A stretch of DNA of 60,823 nucleotides from Actinomycetota bacterium (GTDB lineage Bacteria > Actinomycetota > Actinomycetes > Streptosporangiales > Streptosporangiaceae): contig DAHVAR010000157.1 of the NCBI GenBank assembly GCA_027314515.1, positions 1 to 60,823 of the forward strand, written 5' to 3'. The notes under the pieces were generated by a model. The model did no database searches. It saw only the letters and a program-made list of their open reading frames with translations, and was not told the origin of the DNA. A program made the position numbers and the translations under genes. Shown here piece after piece: positions 1 to 8,463 of the stretch (positions within the stretch are counted from its first letter, which is position 1; every line of letters begins with the position of its first letter).

Positions 1-555
1 AAGGCCTCGACCGGGATCGGGGCCGGCCTCGTCTGCGGTGGCGCGCTGCAGCGCGGGGCTCTCTTCGCGGCCGGCGAACTCGGTCACATCCCGCTGTGCG
101 ACGGGGGCGACGTGCGCTGCCGCTGCGGGCAGACCGGCTGCCTGGAGGCCGTCGCGGGCGGCTGGGCAATGGTCAGGGCGCTCGCCCGACTCGGCCGCGA
201 TGTGCACCACGTCCGGGACGTCGTCGACATCGCGCTGAGCGGCGACCCAGAGGCCCTCGGCATGATCCGTGACGCCGGGCGCCGGGTCGGCGAGGTCCTC
301 TCCGCAGCGGTGACGCTGCTCAACCCCGAAGTCGTGGTCATCGGCGGCGATCTCGCCGGTGCCTACGAGCCGTTCGTTGCAGGGCTCCGCGAGACCGTCT
401 ACCAGCGCTCAACCGCGCTGTCGACCAGGCAGCTGCGTGTCCTGCCCGCTACCTTCGGCGAGCGGCAGGGGCTCGTCGGCTGCGCCGCCATGATCAGCCA
501 GCACGTCACGTCCCCGGCGGCCGTCGACGCCGCGATAGCGGGACTCGTCAGCTGA
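1..555 (+). CDS. ROK family sugar kinase or repressor, 5'-truncated
   Basis: The reading frame is open from the first base of the window, so the start lies upstream; about 184 C-terminal residues are present. The segment GHIPLC followed by CRCGQTGCLEAV is the ROK zinc-binding signature (GHxx...CxCGxxGCxE). It is followed by the usual C-terminal helix-strand block, including LLNPEVVVIGGDL. ROK proteins are either ATP-dependent hexose/N-acetylhexosamine kinases or sugar-responsive repressors with an N-terminal winged helix. The N-terminus that would separate these is missing, so kinase versus repressor is undecided. The gene converges on the downstream DedA gene with a 23-base gap. Confidence 0.9.
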   Translation, partial: KASTGIGAGLVCGGALQRGALFAAGELGHIPLCDGGDVRCRCGQTGCLEAVAGGWAMVRALARLGRDVHHVRDVVDIALSGDPEALGMIRDAGRRVGEVLSAAVTLLNPEVVVIGGDLAGAYEPFVAGLRETVYQRSTALSTRQLRVLPATFGERQGLVGCAAMISQHVTSPAAVDAAIAGLVS

Positions 556-578
556 AGCCGCCGAACCGCGGGCCGTCA

Positions 579-1259
579 CTACTCCTCATTCCGGCCCCCG
601 CCGGACTCGCCGAGCCGGCGGTGGTGCCGCGCGCAGGCGCGTCCTAGTTCGACCGCGACTGTGACGGCAAGTGCGATCGAGAGCGCGAGGATCAGGCCGG
701 CCCACGGCGTGTGCGCGAATGCCTTGCCGCCGAAGTAGCCGAGGAACGCCGCGTACGAGGCCCAGACGATGGCCGCGATCGCGTCGATGACGGCGAACCG
801 CGGCCACGGGTACCGTGCCGCCCCGGCGGTGAGGGTCACGGCGATCCGCCCGCCGGGGATAAAGCGGGCAACGAGGATAAGTTCGCCGCCGCGCTCGGCA
901 AGCTGGTGCTCGGCCCAGCCGATGGCCTTGCGTCCTTTCGCGCCGCGGAAGTAGCGGGCCTTGGCGCGCGGGCCGAAATGGTGGCCGATGGCGTAGGCGG
1001 CATTGTCGCCAGCGAAGGCGCCGCACGCCGCGGCAGCGAGGACGACCGGCAGGACGAGATGACTGGCGGCAGCGACGACGCCGGCGGTGATGACCGCGGT
1101 TTCGCTGGGCACCACGGGCAGGAGAGCGTCAAGGAACGCGAAGATGAACACGACGGCATAGGCCCACGCCGACGCTTCGGCAACGAGGCGGAGAAACTGG
1201 TTGTATATCAATAGCGAGGATTTCGGTGTTATGCGACCAGTCGGTGCTGCGCCCGGCAC
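579..1259 (-). CDS. DedA/SNARE-associated family membrane protein
   Basis: A 226-residue polytopic membrane protein. It carries the DedA core: ALLPVVPSETAVITAG near residues 45-60, a GDNAAYAIG motif, and FIPGGRIAVTLTAG, matching the conserved (F/Y)xPGxR element of DedA proteins. DedA proteins are proposed scramblases or proton-dependent transporters of lipid carriers such as undecaprenyl phosphate. The GTG at 1259 is the farthest upstream start and has no clear Shine-Dalgarno site; a start some 16 codons later is possible. A second DedA gene lies at 56047. Confidence 0.88.
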   Translation of the reverse strand: MPGAAPTGRITPKSSLLIYNQFLRLVAEASAWAYAVVFIFAFLDALLPVVPSETAVITAGVVAAASHLVLPVVLAAAACGAFAGDNAAYAIGHHFGPRAKARYFRGAKGRKAIGWAEHQLAERGGELILVARFIPGGRIAVTLTAGAARYPWPRFAVIDAIAAIVWASYAAFLGYFGGKAFAHTPWAGLILALSIALAVTVAVELGRACARHHRRLGESGGGRNEE

Positions 1260-1298
1260 CGTGCCGGAGAACGACTACGCGGCGGCGGCCGAGCGGGC

Positions 1299-2285
1299 TC
1301 AGCGCAGGTACGGTTCTCTCTTGCCCGCTGCCAGGGGCCGTGAACGCGCCCTTACGGCCGCAGCCGGCGGCGTCGGGACAGGCAGAGTTTCGGCCAGTAA
1401 CGCGGGCCCGGTGGTCCGGGCTGAGAGCTTTGTCTCGGTCTGCACCACGGAGGAGCGGCTCAGCACCGCGATGCCGGCGACGGCCAGTGCGGCACCGGCC
1501 AGCTGAACAGCCAGGATCGGCGCCGACGATGCCAGTCGCTCGCCGAACACGGTCGCGCCGATGGTCACCGCGGCAACCGGCTCCACAGTGTCGATGACGG
1601 GCAGGCTGAGCGACAGCGCCCCGGAACCATAGGCGCTCTGGCCGAAGAGCGCCCCGAACACGGCGACGACGAACATGGCGTATGGCGCCCACGTTGCCAG
1701 CACGTGAGCCCCGCTGACAGCGAGGATCTCGACCGAGTTCTTGGTCAGGGCGTCCAGGAGCCCGTACAGGGCCCCGGCCGCCGCGGCCAGCCAGATAACC
1801 CGGGCGGGACCGCGCACGTGCCAGGCGGCGAATGCCGAGCCGAGCGTGACCGCGCCAACGGCTGCGAGCGCTGGCAGCCAGGCTGACAGCGAGGGGATGC
1901 GGGCGCCGGCCCGCGGCGCGGAAACGGTAAGGAAGATGATGAGTCCGGCCGTCACCAGCGCGGCTCCGGCCGCGTCCCGGATGGTAAGCCGGCGCCGGTT
2001 GCGACGGGCGATGAGGGGGAGCGCGAAGAGCACGTCGGTAGCAGCCAGTGGCTGCACCAGCGTCAGCGGGCCGAACGCCAGCGCCAGGCCCTGGATGGCG
2101 AACGAGCCTGCCGCGAGCATGACTCCGGCGACCCACCGGCGCTGCCGGACCAGTGACAGCAGCAACCGGAAGCTGAGGATCGGTTTGCCGGACTCGCGGA
2201 CCGCTACTCCCTGCTGGACCAGCGATCCGACGGCAAAGCAGAACGCCGCCGCCAGTGCTGCCGCGGCGGCTATCGCTGTGGACAC
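1299..2285 (-). CDS. DMT superfamily (EamA-like) transporter
   Basis: Translation from GTG at 2285 gives 328 residues with about ten hydrophobic segments and the two-fold repeat expected of drug/metabolite transporters (FCFAVGSLVQQGVA near the N-terminus, LYGLLDALTKNSVE opening the second half). The frame stays open far upstream, to 3146, but that part is antisense to the AhpD-like gene. The GTG at 2285 is chosen because GGAGAG lies 9 bases upstream and the first transmembrane helix starts right after it. Substrate unknown. It is divergent from the AhpD-like gene at 2448. Confidence 0.82.
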   Translation of the reverse strand: MSTAIAAAAALAAAFCFAVGSLVQQGVAVRESGKPILSFRLLLSLVRQRRWVAGVMLAAGSFAIQGLALAFGPLTLVQPLAATDVLFALPLIARRNRRRLTIRDAAGAALVTAGLIIFLTVSAPRAGARIPSLSAWLPALAAVGAVTLGSAFAAWHVRGPARVIWLAAAAGALYGLLDALTKNSVEILAVSGAHVLATWAPYAMFVVAVFGALFGQSAYGSGALSLSLPVIDTVEPVAAVTIGATVFGERLASSAPILAVQLAGAALAVAGIAVLSRSSVVQTETKLSARTTGPALLAETLPVPTPPAAAVRARSRPLAAGKREPYLR

Positions 2286-2447
2286 CTGGCTGCCCTCTCC
2301 GCTGGCCGCGGGCCCATCGACTCCCGATCGGGAGCCTATGGGCCGCTGTACCCTGATGAGCGGGCTCATCGACGGCGCCCGCCACGCTGAGTCGGTGCCG
2401 TCCCCCGAGTAGGGTGCGGTTGTCGTCGCGCTGACCGGGAGGAAATC

Positions 2448-3017
2448 ATGACCGAGAGCCGGTTCGGGCTGACGGAGATTGACGATCTCCCCGTCGACCT
2501 GCGCGAGCGAGTCGGTGAAGTTGCACGCAAATCCGGTTTCGTCCCGAACATCTTCCGCGCGCTCGGCCATCGCCCGGCCGAACTGCGCGCGTTCCTCGAC
2601 TACCACGACGCGCTGATGGAACGGCACGGCGGGCTGACGAAGGCTGAGCGCGAACTCGTGGTCGTCGCCACCTCGGCGGCCAATCACTGCACCTACTGCA
2701 TCGTCGCTCACGGCGCTATCCTGCGGGTCCGGTCGAAGGACCCGCAGTTGGCCGATCAGGTGGGCAGCAATCCCTGGCAGGCTCCGCTGGACAAGCGCGG
2801 CCGCGCGATCACCGACCTTGCGCTGGCGCTGGCCCGCACCCCCGAGCACTTCGGCGAGGCTGATGTCGCCAGTGCCCGCGCGGCCGGGCTCACGGACGAC
2901 GAGATCTGGGATGTCGGCGCGATCACCGCGTTGTTCGCCGCATCGAACCGGCTCGCCCATCTGATGGCGCTGCAGCCCAACCCCGAGTTCTACCTGATGG
3001 GCCGCACGCCACGGTGA
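2448..3017 (+). CDS. Peroxidase-related AhpD-like protein (carboxymuconolactone decarboxylase fold)
   Basis: A 189-residue protein with the AhpD-like catalytic motif CTYCIVAHG (CxxC...H) near residues 83-91, preceded by LTKAERELVVVATSAAN, a hallmark of uncharacterised peroxidase-related enzymes. The family uses the CxxC pair with a nearby His for peroxide reduction or disulfide exchange. The ATG follows GGGAGGAAATC, a strong ribosome-binding site. No dedicated reductase partner is adjacent, so its electron donor is unknown. Confidence 0.88.
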   Translation: MTESRFGLTEIDDLPVDLRERVGEVARKSGFVPNIFRALGHRPAELRAFLDYHDALMERHGGLTKAERELVVVATSAANHCTYCIVAHGAILRVRSKDPQLADQVGSNPWQAPLDKRGRAITDLALALARTPEHFGEADVASARAAGLTDDEIWDVGAITALFAASNRLAHLMALQPNPEFYLMGRTPR

Positions 3018-3165
3018 GGCTCCCTGGCGGTGGTTCCGGTCGCCGGAGGCTGCCCGCTGGCCACTATGACGATCCGCTTCCGATGCGGTCACAAGCGGCT
3101 TTCGGCTGCTGATTGCGCAGGTGACCGGGCAGTACCCTGTCGCCATGGGACGGCAAGGAGGGCCG

Positions 3166-4197
3166 ATGCCGCAGCCTCAGCCCGTGCAGTCGTCCGGTAG
3201 CAGGAACCTCATGGCTGTCGGCCAGCGGGGGACTGTCGTTCGCTTCACAGCGGATGACTGGCCACGGGTGCGGTTCGGCGATGCGCCTGCCCCGCTCGTG
3301 GAGGTCGTGCTCGGCGTCGCCGAACTCACCCGCCAGCCGAACGGGCTCGGACCGAGCCGGTGGGCCGTACGGGCGCGCAGGGTCTTTCCCGCCTCCGCGC
3401 GGCCGCTGCTCGATCTGATCTCGACGTCAGGGCCGTGGCCCATCTTCCTCGACCCTGCGGTGCCCGATCTGGACGACGCGCTCGACGTGGTTGCCGCCAC
3501 CCCCAGGGCGCGGCTGCACAGCGAGCTGGCCAGGACGTGGCGTGGCGGTGGCCGGCCGCCAGCGTGGGTGCGGCAACTCGTCGACGGTGACCGGGAGGCG
3601 GTGCGCACCCTGGTCCGGGCACTGCGCGACTGCTACCTCGCGTGCATCGCACCGTACTGGCCGGAGATCGTGACCTCATTCCGGGCCGACGTAGCCAGGC
3701 GGATGGCGGTGGCGGCGCAGGACGGGCTTGGCGCGGTGCTCGGCACCCTGCACCGCGACCTGGCGTGGCGGGACGGAGCGCTGGAGCGAACGTGCAACTC
3801 CGTGGGAAAGCCGGGCGAGTTCTGGCTGGACGGCAGCGGCCTTCAGATCCTCCCGTCGCCGCTATGGACCGGGCCGCCGCTGTTTACCGTGTCCCCTCCG
3901 GCAGCGGGCGGCAGCGCGGTGATCTATGCGGCCCGCGGGGCGGCCGAGCATGACGGGCTGCCTCAGCCCGAGGCTCTCGCGGCACTGATCGGCCGGACCC
4001 GTGCCCTGGTGCTGGGGGCGCTGCGCAGCCCGTCCAGCACCGCGGAACTTGCGGCCAGGGTCGGCATCAGCGCACCGTCGGCGTCCGAGCATGCGGCCGT
4101 GCTCCGGGACGCCGACCTGATCGAGACAATACGAAACGGCCGTGGCGTGCGCCATTCGCTGACCCCGCTCGGCCGCAGCCTGCTCAACGGCCATTGA
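3166..4197 (+). CDS. Winged-helix (ArsR-like, DUF5937-type) transcriptional regulator
   Basis: About 343 residues. The C-terminal part (roughly the last 85 residues) is a winged helix: LVLGALRSPSSTAELAARVG followed by SAPSASEHAAVLRDADLI and a basic wing (RNGRGVRHSLT). The long N-terminal part resembles the domain found in actinobacterial ArsR-like regulators and no cofactor site is evident. I chose ATG 3166 because AAGGAGG lies 4 bases before it; in-frame starts at 3121 (GTG), 3145 and 3211 (ATG) exist. It stands 147 bases upstream of an ABC importer operon in the same orientation and may regulate it (inference). Confidence 0.75.
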   Translation: MPQPQPVQSSGSRNLMAVGQRGTVVRFTADDWPRVRFGDAPAPLVEVVLGVAELTRQPNGLGPSRWAVRARRVFPASARPLLDLISTSGPWPIFLDPAVPDLDDALDVVAATPRARLHSELARTWRGGGRPPAWVRQLVDGDREAVRTLVRALRDCYLACIAPYWPEIVTSFRADVARRMAVAAQDGLGAVLGTLHRDLAWRDGALERTCNSVGKPGEFWLDGSGLQILPSPLWTGPPLFTVSPPAAGGSAVIYAARGAAEHDGLPQPEALAALIGRTRALVLGALRSPSSTAELAARVGISAPSASEHAAVLRDADLIETIRNGRGVRHSLTPLGRSLLNGH

Positions 4198-4344
4198 CGC
4201 CCGGCCAGGGCTTTCGGGCGGCATCGCCGGGCAGGCTTTCGGCTGATTCCGAAACGATTGCCGCGCGCGCGGCTCTGATCGCATCCTGAGCGCGAATGCC
4301 GGCCGTTCTCGCATCCCGGCCCGGCTAGTGAGGAGCACGCACGC

Positions 4345-6216
4345 ATGTTTCGACATGGAAAGAAGCTGCGCTTGGCGAGCATGGCTGCGGCCGGCCTGGC
4401 CGCGGCGGTCCTGGCTGCGGGCTGCGGTTCCAGCAGCGCAGGATCGCCGTCAGGCTCGGCAGGTCCCAGGGCCAAGGGCGGGACGGCGATGATCGCCTTG
4501 CCCGCGGGTGTCACCTACAACTGGATATTCCCGTTCTACTCGATCGCTGATGCCAGTGTGTACAACATCAACCAGTTCCAGTGGCTGATGTACCGGCCGC
4601 TCTACATGTTCGGCAACAACACCAACACCTCGGTGGCAATCAACTATCCGCTGTCGCCGGCGAACGCGCCGGTCTACAGCGACGGCGGCAAGACCGTCAC
4701 GATCAGCCTGAAGGGCTGGAAGTGGTCTGACGGCGAGAGCGTCGACGCCAGGGACGTGATCTTCTTCCTGAATATGGTCGAGGCGGAGAAGAGCACCTGG
4801 TACGCCTACTCAAAGGGCCTGCTGCCCGACAACATAACGTCCTACCAGGCGACCGGGCCGAACCAGGTGACCCTCCGGCTCGCCAGTGCCTACTCCAGCA
4901 TCTGGTACACCTACAACCAGCTGGCCGAGCTTACCCCGATGCCGCTGGCCTGGGATGTGACCAGCCTGGGTGCCGCGCCGGGCAGCGGCGGCTGCAGCAC
5001 CGACAGCGCGGCCGATCACTGGGCCAAGTGCCAGGCGGTCTACAGTTTCCTGACCGCCCAGGCCAAGCAGGCCGCGACGTACGCGACAAGCCCGCTGTGG
5101 TCGGTGGTGGACGGGCCATGGAAGCTGTCGAGCTTCAGCACCGACGGCCACGTCACGATGGTGCCGAACAAGGCTTACTCCGGAAGCCCGAAGCCGGCCC
5201 TGTCGGCCATCGAGTTCCTGCCCTTCACCAGTGACGCCACCGAGTACACAGCGCTGAAGACCGGGCAGGCGGACGTCGGCAATATACCGACGCAGGACCT
5301 GCCGCAGAAGCCCGCCAGCTCGGCGCTGCCGTCGGCTAACCCGCTCGGCAGCGGCTTCAAACTCGAGCCGTTCTACTCCTACGGGATCACTTACGCACAG
5401 CCGAACTTCAACAATCCGCAGGTCGGCTACCTGGTCCGCCAGTTGTACATCCGGCAGGCGCTGCAGCGTGTGTTCGATCAGCCAGGGATCATCAAGGGAA
5501 TCTTCCGCGGGTACGGCATCCCGACGTCCGGACCAGCGCCGAACTCGCCGCCTGGCAACCCGTGGATCCCGGCCACCCAGAAGGCGAACGGCGGTCAGGG
5601 CCCGTACCCGTTCAGCATCGCCGCGGCGAAGAGCTTGCTGACCAGCCACGGCTGGGCGGCGACCGGGGGCGTGATGACGTGCCAGGACCCGGCTAAGTGC
5701 GGCACCGGGATCACCAAGGGCGAGCAGCTCAAGCTGACCATCGAGTACTCAACCGGGGTGGCCAGCGTCACGGCGGCATGGCAGATCTACAAGTCCGATG
5801 CCTCTGAGGCCGGCATCGACATCACCCTGGTCGGGAAGTCATTCAACACGATCATCGGCGAGTCCGCGCCGTGCGCGCCGATGGGGCCGAAGTGCGCGGT
5901 GCAGGTGTTCGCCTACGGCGGCTGGAACTTCGACGGTCCCGGCTACGAACCGACCGGCGAGCCGCTGTTCCAGACCGGCGCGGGTTCCAACTCGGGCAAC
6001 TACTCCAACCCGGAGATGGACAAGCTGATCAGCGAGACGCACACCAGCAGCAGCATGGCGGTGTTCCACCGGTACGCGACCTACGGAGCTCAGCAGCTGC
6101 CCTACCTCTGGGCGCCGAGCACCTACGGGATCCAGGCAGTGAACGCCACGCTGCACAACGTCACGTTCAGCACGCTGTTCACCCTGCTCCCTGAGTACTG
6201 GTACTTCACCAAGTAG
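4345..6216 (+). CDS. ABC transporter substrate-binding lipoprotein, family 5 (peptide/nickel type)
   Basis: 623 residues. The N-terminus is a lipoprotein signal: KK near residues 6-7, a hydrophobic stretch, and the lipobox LAAGC with the acylated Cys at 27, followed by a Ser/Gly linker. The body shows the family 5 pattern (LKGWKWSDGESVDARDVIFF, ending near LPYLWAPSTYGI). It would be anchored outside the membrane and deliver peptides or a similar solute to the permeases encoded next. GAGGAG lies about 11 bases before ATG. A strong hairpin follows the stop codon. Confidence 0.92.
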   Translation: MFRHGKKLRLASMAAAGLAAAVLAAGCGSSSAGSPSGSAGPRAKGGTAMIALPAGVTYNWIFPFYSIADASVYNINQFQWLMYRPLYMFGNNTNTSVAINYPLSPANAPVYSDGGKTVTISLKGWKWSDGESVDARDVIFFLNMVEAEKSTWYAYSKGLLPDNITSYQATGPNQVTLRLASAYSSIWYTYNQLAELTPMPLAWDVTSLGAAPGSGGCSTDSAADHWAKCQAVYSFLTAQAKQAATYATSPLWSVVDGPWKLSSFSTDGHVTMVPNKAYSGSPKPALSAIEFLPFTSDATEYTALKTGQADVGNIPTQDLPQKPASSALPSANPLGSGFKLEPFYSYGITYAQPNFNNPQVGYLVRQLYIRQALQRVFDQPGIIKGIFRGYGIPTSGPAPNSPPGNPWIPATQKANGGQGPYPFSIAAAKSLLTSHGWAATGGVMTCQDPAKCGTGITKGEQLKLTIEYSTGVASVTAAWQIYKSDASEAGIDITLVGKSFNTIIGESAPCAPMGPKCAVQVFAYGGWNFDGPGYEPTGEPLFQTGAGSNSGNYSNPEMDKLISETHTSSSMAVFHRYATYGAQQLPYLWAPSTYGIQAVNATLHNVTFSTLFTLLPEYWYFTK

Positions 6217-6231
6217 CCGGGAGTGAACCAG

Positions 6232-6275
6232 GCCGCTGTCCCGCGGCACGCTGCGGCGCACCGCGGGACGGCGGT
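6232..6275 (+). terminator. Stable intergenic hairpin after the binding-protein gene
   Basis: Bases 6232-6246 and 6261-6275 form a 15-pair RNA stem (nine perfect GC-rich pairs plus two G-U wobbles) around a 14-base loop. No U-run follows, so it is not a classic intrinsic terminator. It sits between the binding-protein gene and the permease gene. Such hairpins can protect the upstream mRNA or cause partial termination, giving excess binding protein over permease. Confidence 0.6.
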
Positions 6276-6320
6276 CCGGATACCTACACTCGCCGGGACC
6301 GTTAGAGGGGCTTTGGCGCA

Positions 6321-7269
6321 ATGCTGGGATATCTGATCCGGCGCCTGCTGCAGGCGCTCCTGGTGCTGTTCTTCGTCACGGTGATGGTGCTGGCCCTGGT
6401 CCACCTGTTCCCTGGCGGGCCGATCCGGGCCATGCTCGGGCCGCGTGCCACCGTCGCGCAGGTTGCCTACTTCAACCATCTGTATGGCTTCGATCAGCCG
6501 TTCTATATTCAGTATCTCAAATGGGTCGGTCAGCTGCTGCGGGGCAACCTGGGTTTCTCCACGAAGCTGAATATACCGGTGGCGAGCCTGATTGCTCAGG
6601 ACCTGCCGAAGACGACGGTGCTGGTGGCACTGGGCACCGCGGTCTCGCTGCTCGTCGGGCATCCCGCTGGGAATGTACCAGGCAGTCAACCGCTACCGGG
6701 CCGGCGACTACGTGCTGACCGGACTGTCATTCCTCGGGTATGCGACGCCGACATTCTTCGTTGGCCTGCTACTGGTCGAATGGTTCTCGGTCGACCTGCA
6801 TATCTTCCCGCCGTTCGCGCCGCAGTCCAGTTCGGTGATCTCGATCCTCGCCCAGCCGCGCGCACTGGTGCTGCCGGTACTGGCATACGCATTCGTCTTG
6901 TATGCGCTGTGGTCGCGGTACATGCGCTCGTCGGTGATGGACAACCTGGTCCAGGATTACGTGCGCACGGCCAGGGCCAAGGGGGCGAGCGGGCGCCGGG
7001 TGCTGTGGGGGCACATCTTCCGCAACTCGCTGACCGCGATCGTCACCCTGCTCGGGCTGGCGCTGCCCACGATGGTGGCAGGGGCCGTCCTGGTCGAGGT
7101 CGTCTTCAATTACCCCGGCATGGGCCTGGCGTTCTTCACTGCCGCCACCGACGTCGACTACCAGGTGCTGCTCGGATTCACGGTGCTGGCCACCGTGGCG
7201 ACCGTCGCCGGGAACCTGCTGGCCGACATCGGCTACGCCTTGCTGGACCCGAGAGTGAGGTACAGCTGA
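6321..7269 (+). pseudogene. ABC transporter permease DppB-type, interrupted by a +1 frameshift
   Basis: The N-terminal half (MLGYLIRRLLQALLVLF, then GNLGFSTKLN) is in one frame and the C-terminal half (GMYQAVNRYRAGDY, then the permease EAA-loop region VRTARAKGASGRRVLWGH, ending LLDPRVRYS) is in another. Removing one G from the GGG at 6657-6659 restores the expected LLVGIPLGMYQ and a normal permease of about 315 residues with six helices. So there is one extra base: either a real inactivating mutation or a sequencing error. Because of it, the upstream half appears to run on into the next permease as one 647-residue frame, which is an artefact. The stop overlaps the next ATG by one base. Confidence 0.85.
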
Positions 7270-8264
7270 TGGCAATGATCACGCCGCCGCCGGCCGGCTC
7301 GCTCCCGGCTGCCAGTCGCGCCGCGCCGGAAATGGCTGTCGGCAGCGCAGGTGACGGGCCGGCCGGGACCGGGACAGCGCAAGCTGGTCTTCGCGTCGCA
7401 CCGGCCAGGCCGCGCGGCCTGCTGCGGCGCGGCTGGGAGGTGTTCGCGCAGAACAAGCCCGCGCTCGCTGGCATAAGCGTGGTGGCGTTCATGATCTTGT
7501 TCTGCTTCGCCGGCCCGCTGGTCTACCGGACCGACCAAGTGCACACCAACCTCAGCGACGTGCTCTGCACGCCCTCGGCGAGGCACTTGCTCGGCTGCGA
7601 CCCCGTTGGCTACGACGTGCTCGGCCGGCTGATGATCGGCGGCCAGACCTCCCTGGAGGTCGGCGTGGCAGCCGCATTCGTGTCGGTGCTCTTCGGGACG
7701 ATCTACGGTGCGGTGTCCGGGTTCCTGGGCGGCATCGCCGATGCGTTCATGATGCGGATAGTCGATGCTGGCCTGGCCCTCCCGCCGATCGTGGTCACCA
7801 TCATCCTGTCGGTGATCTTCCACCCGAGCCCGCTGGTGATGGTCTTCATCATCGCGGTGTTCTACTGGCTGTCGGTGTCGCGCTTGATCCGCGGGGAGAC
7901 ACTCGCCCTGCGCAGCCGTGAGTACGTGCAGTCGGTACGAGTGCTCGGCGGCGGCAAGCGCCGGGCGATCGTCCGGCATATCCTGCCGAACGCGATCGGC
8001 ACGATCATCGTGCAGGCCACGTTCGCGGTCGCGGACTCCATCCTGCTGCTGTCGGCGCTGGGCTTTCTCGGCCTCGGCGTGCAGCCGCCGGCCACGGACT
8101 GGGGATCGATGCTGTCCGGGGGGCTCAACTACCTGCAGTCCAGTCAGAGCTACTGGTGGCTGATCTATCCGCCTGGCGTGGCGATCATCGGAGTGTGCAT
8201 CTCCTTCAACTTCATCGGCGACGCGCTCAGGGATGCGTTCGAAACCCGGCTGCAGCGCCGCTAG
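7269..8264 (+). CDS. ABC transporter permease DppC/OppC-type
   Basis: 331 residues from an ATG that overlaps the preceding stop (TGATG). The protein has a cytoplasmic Ala/Pro/Gly-rich leader, then LAGISVVAFMILFCFAGPLVY, the OppC N-terminal domain, a periplasmic loop with LLGCDPVGYDVLGRLMIGG, and the EAA loop around REYVQSVRVLGGGKRRAI. It pairs with the DppB-type permease. No ATPase genes follow: the next gene is an unrelated glycosyltransferase, so the importer must borrow ATPases from elsewhere or is non-functional. Confidence 0.9.
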   Translation: MAMITPPPAGSLPAASRAAPEMAVGSAGDGPAGTGTAQAGLRVAPARPRGLLRRGWEVFAQNKPALAGISVVAFMILFCFAGPLVYRTDQVHTNLSDVLCTPSARHLLGCDPVGYDVLGRLMIGGQTSLEVGVAAAFVSVLFGTIYGAVSGFLGGIADAFMMRIVDAGLALPPIVVTIILSVIFHPSPLVMVFIIAVFYWLSVSRLIRGETLALRSREYVQSVRVLGGGKRRAIVRHILPNAIGTIIVQATFAVADSILLLSALGFLGLGVQPPATDWGSMLSGGLNYLQSSQSYWWLIYPPGVAIIGVCISFNFIGDALRDAFETRLQRR

Positions 8265-8463
8265 CGGTGGTCGCGTGACGGTGCCATCGGCCGGCGCGCG
8301 ACGGCTGCGCTGAAGATTAGCCGGCGCGTTTCAGTTCTCCGGCGCCGGATCCTGGCGTGCTGGAGGCGTGAGAGGCTAGGACCGCCCGTCAGCAGTCAGG
8401 CCCTACACTTCCCAAGGCCAGTGCCGACCAGGGCTAGTGGGCCCAGAAGACCAAGTGAGTGCT

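Noticed and set aside
1299-3146. A 615-residue protein including the DMT transporter
   Set aside because: The N-terminal 287 residues are antisense to the AhpD-like gene and intergenic DNA and have no membrane or family features; GTG 2285 with a good ribosome-binding site starts the real gene.
6321-8264. A single 647-residue fused permease
   Set aside because: The middle third translates to Arg/Pro-rich nonsense, while another frame there encodes the true C-terminal half of the DppB permease. The long frame is caused by one extra G at 6657-6659.
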